From assembly GCA_012516015.1 (NCBI GenBank), contig JAAYXG010000280.1:1-5331 (forward strand): 5,331 nt of DNA, in the 5' to 3' direction. The notes beneath the pieces are model-generated. The model worked only from the letters and a program-made list of their open reading frames with translations, searched no databases and was not told the DNA's origin. A program made the translations under genes and the position numbers. This document shows, in pieces, positions 1-5,331 of the stretch (position 1 is its first letter; every line of letters starts with the position of its first letter). This DNA comes from Lysobacteraceae bacterium. Lineage in GTDB: Bacteria > Pseudomonadota > Gammaproteobacteria > Steroidobacterales > Steroidobacteraceae.

Positions 1-713
1 AGAACTTCGTCGGTGTGTGCCAGCTTCCGCAGTCGCCCGGCGCACCGATCGAAGCGTCGATCCGCGAGTTGGAACGATGCGTCGCGGAGCTCGGCTTCGT
101 CGGCTGCAATCTGAATCCCGATCCGTCGGGCGGACATTGGCGCTCGCCGCCGCTCACCGACCGCTATTGGTATCCGTTCTACGAGAAGATGGTGGAGCTC
201 GATGTCCCGGCGATGATCCATGTCTCCGCCTCGTGCAATCCGAACTTTCATGCGACGGGCGCTCACTACATCAACGCCGATACCACTGCCTTCATGCAGC
301 TCATTCAAGGCGATCTGTTCCGCGACTTTCCGACGCTGCGCTTCATCATTCCGCACGGCGGCGGCGCCGTGCCCTATCACTGGGGCCGCTATCGCGGGCT
401 CGCCGACATGCTGAAGCGCCCGCCGCTCGACGAGCACGTGATGCGCAACGTCTTCTTCGACACCTGCGTTTACCATCAGCCCGGCATCGACTTGCTCGTG
501 AAAGTCATCGACGTGGACAACATCGTCTTCGGGTCCGAGATGGTGGGCGCAGTGCGCGGCATCGACCCCGAAACGGGACACTATTTCGACGATACGAAGC
601 GCTACATCGATGCGCTCGACATATCTCAGGCGGACAAGCACCGCATCTTCGAGCTCAACGCACGGCGCATCTATCCGCGGCTCGATCAACAGCTCAAGGC
701 GCGAGGCTTGTAG
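1..713 (+). CDS. ligJ: 4-oxalomesaconate hydratase, amidohydrolase family (5'-truncated)
   Basis: The reading frame is open from the left edge (first full codon at base 3), so the N-terminus lies outside the window; the GTG at 15 is internal. About 236 residues are visible. SYK-6 LigJ has roughly 340, so about 100 are missing, including the N-terminal His-x-His metal pair. Visible family marks are LNPDP, DRYWYPFYEK, a His in MIHVSAS (codon 219-221), the PHGGGAVPYHWGR block (His codon 354-356) and FGSE (Glu codon 537-539). In characterised LigJ the second-half metal ligands are a His and this Glu, where most amidohydrolases have Asp. The family hydrates 4-oxalomesaconate to 4-carboxy-4-hydroxy-2-oxoadipate in the cytoplasm. 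The product fits the neighbours: the next gene makes its substrate. The stop TAG (711-713) is 2 nt before the ligI start. A related decarboxylase-type amidohydrolase is the main alternative, but context argues against it. Confidence 0.88.
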   Translation, partial: NFVGVCQLPQSPGAPIEASIRELERCVAELGFVGCNLNPDPSGGHWRSPPLTDRYWYPFYEKMVELDVPAMIHVSASCNPNFHATGAHYINADTTAFMQLIQGDLFRDFPTLRFIIPHGGGAVPYHWGRYRGLADMLKRPPLDEHVMRNVFFDTCVYHQPGIDLLVKVIDVDNIVFGSEMVGAVRGIDPETGHYFDDTKRYIDALDISQADKHRIFELNARRIYPRLDQQLKARGL

Positions 714-715
714 CC

Positions 716-1612
716 ATGGCCTCGCAGCGCTTCACGATGGATGCCGACTGGCTCGTATTTCATCCGAACCCGTCTCGGCCTTCGTTCCGCGCTCCGCCCG
801 GCGCCGTGGATGCGCATTGTCACGTCTTCGGGCCCGGCGATGTGTTTCCCTACGCACCCGAGCGCAAATACACGCCGTGCGATGCGCCGAAGGAGAAACT
901 GTGGGAGCTGCGCGATTTTCTGGGCTTCGAACGCAACGTCATCGTACAGGCGACCTGCCATGGCGCCGACAATCGCGCGTTGGTGGATGCGCTGCAAAGC
1001 TCCGACGGACGGGCGCGCGGTGTGGCGACAGTGCGGCCCGGTGTGGAGGATGCGGAGTTGCGAGCGCTGCACGCCGCCGGCGTGCGCGGTGTGCGCTTCA
1101 ACTTCGTCAAGCGCCTCGTCGACACGACGGCACCGGACGTATTGCTCGAGATCGCGCGGCGCATTCAGCCGCTCGGCTGGCACGTCGTCATCTACTTCGA
1201 GGCACAGGATCTACCCGAGCTCTACGACTTCTTCAGCGAGCTGCCGACCACAGTCGTCGTCGATCACATGGGCCGACCCGACGTGAGCCAGCCGGTCGAC
1301 GGACCGGAGTTCGAGCGCTTCATCGGACTCATGCGCGAGCACCCCAATTTCTGGTCGAAGGTGAGCTGCCCCGAGCGCCTCTCGCGCGTCGGCCCGCCCT
1401 CGTACGCTGATGTCGTGCCGTTCGCACGGCGCGTCGTCGAGACCTTCCCCGACCGCGTGCTGTGGGGCACCGACTGGCCGCACCCCAACATGAAATCGCA
1501 CATGCCGGACGATGGGCAGTTGGTGGATCTCATCCCGAAGATCGCGCCGACCGCCGAGCTGCAGCAAAAACTGTTGGTCGACAATCCGATGAGGCTGTAT
1601 TGGTCGGACTGA
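716..1612 (+). CDS. ligI: 2-pyrone-4,6-dicarboxylate lactonase (PDC hydrolase)
   Basis: The protein has 298 residues, close to the roughly 293 of SYK-6 LigI. It hydrolyses the lactone PDC to 4-oxalomesaconate, the step between LigC and LigJ. Core marks are VDAHCHVFGP (His34, His36), Tyr52, RGVRFNF (Arg127), Arg133, Tyr160, VVDHMGRPD (His184), CPERL (Arg221) and WGTDWPHPN (Asp253). These line up with small offsets to the LigI residues I recall as catalytic or substrate-binding (His31, His33, Tyr49, Arg124, Arg130, Tyr156, His180, Arg217, Asp248). LigI belongs to the amidohydrolase superfamily but works without a metal. The C-terminus NPMRLYWSD is typical. I chose ATG 716 because it follows the ligJ stop by 2 nt and has a weak GAGG at 703-706. 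An in-frame ATG seven codons later is possible. The frame stays open far upstream through ligJ, but that part is a shadow. Confidence 0.95.
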   Translation: MASQRFTMDADWLVFHPNPSRPSFRAPPGAVDAHCHVFGPGDVFPYAPERKYTPCDAPKEKLWELRDFLGFERNVIVQATCHGADNRALVDALQSSDGRARGVATVRPGVEDAELRALHAAGVRGVRFNFVKRLVDTTAPDVLLEIARRIQPLGWHVVIYFEAQDLPELYDFFSELPTTVVVDHMGRPDVSQPVDGPEFERFIGLMREHPNFWSKVSCPERLSRVGPPSYADVVPFARRVVETFPDRVLWGTDWPHPNMKSHMPDDGQLVDLIPKIAPTAELQQKLLVDNPMRLYWSD

Positions 1613-1618
1613 TATCCA

Positions 1619-1647
1619 TGCGGCTGCGCTAGAAGGTGCGCCGCAGC
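1619..1647 (+). other. GC-rich inverted repeat in the ligI-ligA gap
   Basis: The 54-bp gap between ligI and ligA is the longest in the window. It holds two mutually exclusive 6-bp stems: TGCGGC (1619-1624) with GCCGCA (1640-1645), and GCTGCG (1623-1628) with CGCAGC (1642-1647), each with a loop of 13 to 15 nt. No T-run follows, so this is not a standard intrinsic terminator. It lies just ahead of the ligA ribosome binding site. It might be an RNA processing or stability element between the hydrolase and dioxygenase parts of the operon, or chance in GC-rich DNA. Confidence 0.3.
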
Positions 1648-1654
1648 TTGCGTG

Positions 1655-1659
1655 AGGAG
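1655..1659 (+). promoter_or_regulatory. ribosome binding site of ligA
   Basis: AGGAG lies 7 nt before ATG 1667 and is one of the strongest Shine-Dalgarno matches in the operon. It decides for ATG 1667 over the in-frame GTG at 1652, which lies upstream of the motif. A strong site here suits the high expression expected for a dioxygenase subunit. Confidence 0.8.
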
Positions 1660-1666
1660 TAATTCC

Positions 1667-2899
<1,233 letters not shown>

Positions 2900-2900
<1 letters not shown>

Positions 2901-3862
2901 TGAGCGTCATACGTATTGCGTTAGCAGGTGCGGGCGCATTCGGGGTCAAGCACCTCGAGGCGCTGCAGAATGTCGACGGCGTGGAAGTCGTCTCACTCAT
3001 CGGTCGAGAGCTCGAGAAGACGCGCGGCGTCGCGGAGAAGTTCGGCATCGAGCACGTCACCACGAATCTCGATGAGTCGCTGGCGCGCAAAGACGTCGAT
3101 GCGGTCATCTTGTGCACGCCGACGCAACTGCACGCTGCGCAAGGGATGGCGTGCATGCGCGCGGGCAAGCACGTGCAGATCGAAATCCCGCTCGCCGATA
3201 GCTGGGCCGACGCGCAGGCCGTTGCCCGCATGCAGCAGGAAACGGGCCTCGTCTGCATGGTCGGCCACACGCGCCGCTTCAATCCTTCGCACCAGTGGAT
3301 CCACCGTCGGATCGCGAAGGGCGAGCTCAAGATTCAGCAGATGGACGTGCAGACCTACTTCTTTCGCCGCACGAACACGAATGCCCTCGGTCAACCGCGC
3401 TCGTGGACCGATCACTTGCTGTGGCATCACGCCGCGCATACGGTCGACCTGTTCCGCTATCAAACGGGCGAGGACATCGTCGCGGCAAACGCCCTGCAGG
3501 GCCCCATGCATCCGGAGCTCGGCATCGCGATGGACATGTCGATTCAGTTGAAGACCCGCTCCGGCGCGATCTGCACCTTGTCGCTCTCGTTCAACAACGA
3601 CGGGCCGTTCGGCACGTTCTTCCGTTACATCTGCGACAACGGGACCTACATTGCGCGCTACGACGACCTCGTTACCGGGCGCGATGAGCCTGTCGACGTC
3701 TCGAAAGTCGATGTCTCGATGAACGGCATCGAGCTGCAAGATCGCGAGTTCCTCGCGGCGATCCGCGAAGGCCGCGAGCCGAATGCGAGCGTGCAGCAAG
3801 TCCTGCCGTGCTATCGCACGCTGCACGAGCTCGAGCTCAGCTTGGCAAGCAACGGTGCATGA
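2900..3862 (+). CDS. ligC: 4-carboxy-2-hydroxymuconate-6-semialdehyde (CHMS) dehydrogenase
   Basis: This 320-residue protein, close to the 315 of SYK-6 LigC, belongs to the Gfo/Idh/MocA oxidoreductases. It oxidises the cyclic hemiacetal of the ring-cleavage product to PDC with NAD(P)+. The N-terminal Rossmann motif is GAGAFGVKH (residues 10-18), followed by the dinucleotide-fold segment DAVILCTPTQLHA (67-79). The usual family EKP signature reads EIP here (residues 95-97). VGHTRRFNPSHQW (121-133), DHLLWHHAAHTVDLF (171-185) and SLSFNNDGPFGTFFRYICDNGTY mark the substrate domain and match LigC as I recall it. The start ATG 2900 overlaps the ligB stop by one base. The next gene begins 4 nt after the stop. 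No other Gfo/Idh/MocA member fits both sequence and context as well. Confidence 0.95.
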
Positions 3863-3866
3863 ACGG

Positions 3867-4874
3867 ATGAGCGCCGCCGCACCCGCTCGCCGCATGCTCG
3901 GCGATCGCGCCGTCTTTCCGATCGGGCTCGGCTGCATGAATTTGAGTCATGCGTACGGCGTGCCGCCGAGCGCGCAAGCGGCACGTGCGCTGCTCGAAGC
4001 GGCGCTCGATCTCGGTATCGACCATTTCGATACCGCGGCGTTATACGGCTTCGGCCGTAATGAGGAGCTCGTCGGAGAAGTGCTCGCCCCGTTTCGCGAG
4101 CGCTTCTTCCTGGCGAGCAAGTGCGGCATGACCGGCGTGGACGGCAAACGCGTCATCGACGGCCGTCCCGAAACGCTCAAGCGCACGTGCGAGGAGGCAC
4201 TGCGTCGCCTCCGCACCGATCGGATCGATCTCTACTATCTGCACCGCGTCGATCGAAACGTGCCGGTCGAGGACAGCATCGGCGCATTGTCGGATCTCGT
4301 ACGCGCCGGCTCGATTCGAGCGATCGGATTGTCCGAGGTCTCCGCGCAGACGCTGCGCAAGGCGCATGCGATCCACCCGATCGCGGCGGTCCAAAGCGAA
4401 TACTCGCTCTGGACCCGCAACCCCGAGCTCGGCGTCTTGGAAACGTGCCACGAGCTCGGGATTTCGTTCGTGGCATTCTCTCCGGTAGGACGCGGCTTTC
4501 TTGCCGGCGCGGTGCGCGATGCGAATGCGCTCGTGGAGAAGGACATACGGCGCGGCATGCCTCGCTTCCAAGCGCCGCACTTCACCCGCAATCTCGAAAT
4601 ATTGGACCGATTTTGCGAGTTGGCGAGGGAAGCGGCGTGCTCTCCGGCACAGCTTGCGTTGGCCTGGCTGCTCGCGCGGGCTCCGCACGTCATCCCGATC
4701 GTCGGCACGACGTCAGTCGATCATCTGCGCGAGAACGTCGCCGCCGCGACGCTCGCGATCGATCCTGCGTTCATCGATCGTGCGGACGCATGCGTCGACG
4801 ACACGACGATCAGCGGACCGCGCTACCCCGCCGCGACGCTGGCAGAGATCGATACCGAGGAGCGGTCGAAGTAG
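3867..4874 (+). CDS. aldo/keto reductase, AKR13-like, unassigned role in the PCA operon
   Basis: This 335-residue protein is a full-length NAD(P)H-dependent aldo/keto reductase barrel. The catalytic tetrad is complete: Asp55 and Tyr60 in HFDTAALYG, Lys85 in LASKCG and His126 in YYLHRVD. Other marks are GLGCMNLSHAYG (20-31), SEVSAQTLRKAH, VQSEYSLWTRNPE (175-187), FSPVGRGFLAG (204-214) and MPRFQAPHFTRNLEIL (231-246), which resemble the AKR13 type. The cofactor-binding tail GTTSVDHLRENV (280-291) has His286 where I align the usual Arg. There is no signal peptide. ATG 3867 lies 4 nt after the ligC stop without a clear Shine-Dalgarno, so translation may depend on coupling to ligC; an in-frame GTG at 3855 is an alternative start. 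No PCA 4,5-pathway step is known to need it. An aldehyde such as a lignin-derived one or CHMS is a possible substrate, but this is a guess. Confidence 0.9.
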   Translation: MSAAAPARRMLGDRAVFPIGLGCMNLSHAYGVPPSAQAARALLEAALDLGIDHFDTAALYGFGRNEELVGEVLAPFRERFFLASKCGMTGVDGKRVIDGRPETLKRTCEEALRRLRTDRIDLYYLHRVDRNVPVEDSIGALSDLVRAGSIRAIGLSEVSAQTLRKAHAIHPIAAVQSEYSLWTRNPELGVLETCHELGISFVAFSPVGRGFLAGAVRDANALVEKDIRRGMPRFQAPHFTRNLEILDRFCELAREAACSPAQLALAWLLARAPHVIPIVGTTSVDHLRENVAAATLAIDPAFIDRADACVDDTTISGPRYPAATLAEIDTEERSK

Positions 4875-4880
4875 CCTCGG
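4855..4880. terminator. possible hairpin at the convergent gene junction
   Basis: CCGAGG (4855-4860) and CCTCGG (4875-4880) form a perfect 6-bp GC-rich stem with a 14-nt loop. It spans the last codons and stop of the aldo/keto reductase and most of the 9-bp gap. Being symmetric, it could form in transcripts of both strands. There is no T-run on either side, so as an intrinsic terminator it would be atypical; the location at a convergent junction is the main support. Confidence 0.3.
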
Positions 4881-4883
4881 CAA

Positions 4884-5331
4884 TCACGTCGCAGCGCGGG
4901 TGACAGATGAGTCGCGCCGCGTGTTGCGATAGCGAAGCGGCGACTTGCCCGTCGCTCGCGTGAAGAATCGCGAGAAGTAAGCGGGATCCTCGAAGCCGCA
5001 GTACTCCGCGATCACGGCAACGCTCATGCTCGTGTAGAGCAGACAACGCTTCGCCTCGAGCAAACGTCGCGCGTTGAGCAACTCGAGCGGGGTGCTGCCC
5101 GTCATGCGCAGGCAAGCTTGGCGCAATCGCTCGTGGCTGACGAACAAGCGCTTGGCGTATTCGGAAACACGCAGGGGCCTTGCGAACGTCGCTTCGACCA
5201 GCGAGCGGTAACGGATCGCGAGCTCCGCATCGGCACCGCCCGAACGCGCCGCATCCGGCTTCACTTCCACCTTGCAGCGAAGTGTCTGCACCATGATCCT
5301 GATGAGCAAGAGCTCCGCCGCGATGCGCCGC
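4884..5331 (-). CDS. AraC-family transcriptional regulator, C-terminal part (truncated by window edge)
   Basis: The minus-strand frame is open to the right edge, so the N-terminal sensing part is missing; about 148 residues are visible. They include the end of the linker and the complete AraC-type DNA-binding domain with two helix-turn-helix units. The first is around LRVSEYAKRLFVSHERLRQACLRMTG and continues into TPLELLNARRLLEAKRCLLYT; the second is in AVIAEYCGFEDPAYFSRFF, followed by the signature TRATGKSPLRYR. The TTG at 5309 and ATG at 5294 are internal, not starts. The arrangement resembles PobR/HpaA-like activators that respond to hydroxybenzoate-type aromatics, but the ligand-binding part is not visible. 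It could control the neighbouring operon or a gene to the right such as a 4-hydroxybenzoate hydroxylase; both are inference. Its stop is 9 bp from the convergent aldo/keto reductase stop. Confidence 0.9.
   Translation of the reverse strand, partial: RRIAAELLLIRIMVQTLRCKVEVKPDAARSGGADAELAIRYRSLVEATFARPLRVSEYAKRLFVSHERLRQACLRMTGSTPLELLNARRLLEAKRCLLYTSMSVAVIAEYCGFEDPAYFSRFFTRATGKSPLRYRNTRRDSSVTRAAT

Noticed and set aside
17..715. Open frame that extends ligI upstream to a 531-residue reading frame
   Set aside because: It overlaps ligJ in another frame and its translation is Arg/Ala-rich without family motifs. LigI homologues begin near residue 1 of the 716 start.
1618..1632. Four-codon leader frame (ATG to TAG) in the ligI-ligA gap
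   Set aside because: It is too short to interpret, has no ribosome binding site and shows no run of regulatory codons.
2993..3937. 314-codon open frame on the minus strand across ligC
   Set aside because: It is antisense to a clearly homologous LigC. High-GC genes commonly leave long antisense frames, and the translation shows no recognisable domain.
4041..4688. 215-codon open frame on the minus strand across the aldo/keto reductase
   Set aside because: The plus-strand frame has the full catalytic tetrad and family motifs; the antisense frame is a compositional shadow.
5294..5309. TTG 5309 or ATG 5294 as the start of a short regulator
   Set aside because: The frame continues open to the window edge with plausible coding sequence (RRIAAELLLIR), so the gene is truncated by the window and is not a short stand-alone protein.

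Overview
This window carries most of a protocatechuate (PCA) 4,5-cleavage operon, the meta-cleavage route by which some Proteobacteria mineralise lignin-, phthalate- and hydroxybenzoate-derived aromatics. The DNA is GC-rich (about 60% or more by eye) with strong G/C preference at third codon positions. The gene set suggests an aerobic soil or freshwater proteobacterium. I cannot place it to genus. The order is closer to the pmd cluster of Comamonas (E-F-D-A-B-C) than to the scattered lig genes of Sphingobium SYK-6, though the pmdF aldolase gene is absent between E and D.

Layout: six plus-strand genes sit almost end to end. They are a 5'-truncated 4-oxalomesaconate hydratase (ligJ/pmdE, 1-713), 2-pyrone-4,6-dicarboxylate lactonase (ligI/pmdD, 716-1612), the small and large subunits of PCA 4,5-dioxygenase (ligA 1667-2056, ligB 2058-2900), 4-carboxy-2-hydroxymuconate-6-semialdehyde dehydrogenase (ligC/pmdC, 2900-3862) and an aldo/keto reductase of unassigned role (3867-4874). 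The gaps are 2, 54, 1, -1 and 4 nt, so this looks like one transcript with probable translational coupling. Its promoter lies left of the window. The last gene, an AraC-family regulator on the minus strand (4884 to beyond 5331), converges on the operon with 9 bp between stop codons and lacks its N-terminal part at the right edge.

How the genes work together: LigAB opens PCA between C4 and C5 to give 4-carboxy-2-hydroxymuconate-6-semialdehyde (CHMS). LigC oxidises the cyclic hemiacetal of CHMS to 2-pyrone-4,6-dicarboxylate (PDC). LigI hydrolyses PDC to 4-oxalomesaconate (OMA). LigJ hydrates OMA to 4-carboxy-4-hydroxy-2-oxoadipate (CHA). The CHA aldolase (ligK/pmdF) that would give pyruvate and oxaloacetate, the OMA tautomerase and any PCA transporter are not visible and may lie left of the window.

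The five pathway genes belong to known families. The less ordinary items are the aldo/keto reductase built into the operon, the convergent AraC regulator (SYK-6 uses a LysR-type LigR), two small inverted repeats at gene boundaries, and departures from family-consensus residues in LigC and the aldo/keto reductase. I saw no RNA genes, mobile elements or CRISPR. No stretch over 300 bases lacks a gene; the longest intergenic gap is 54 bp.
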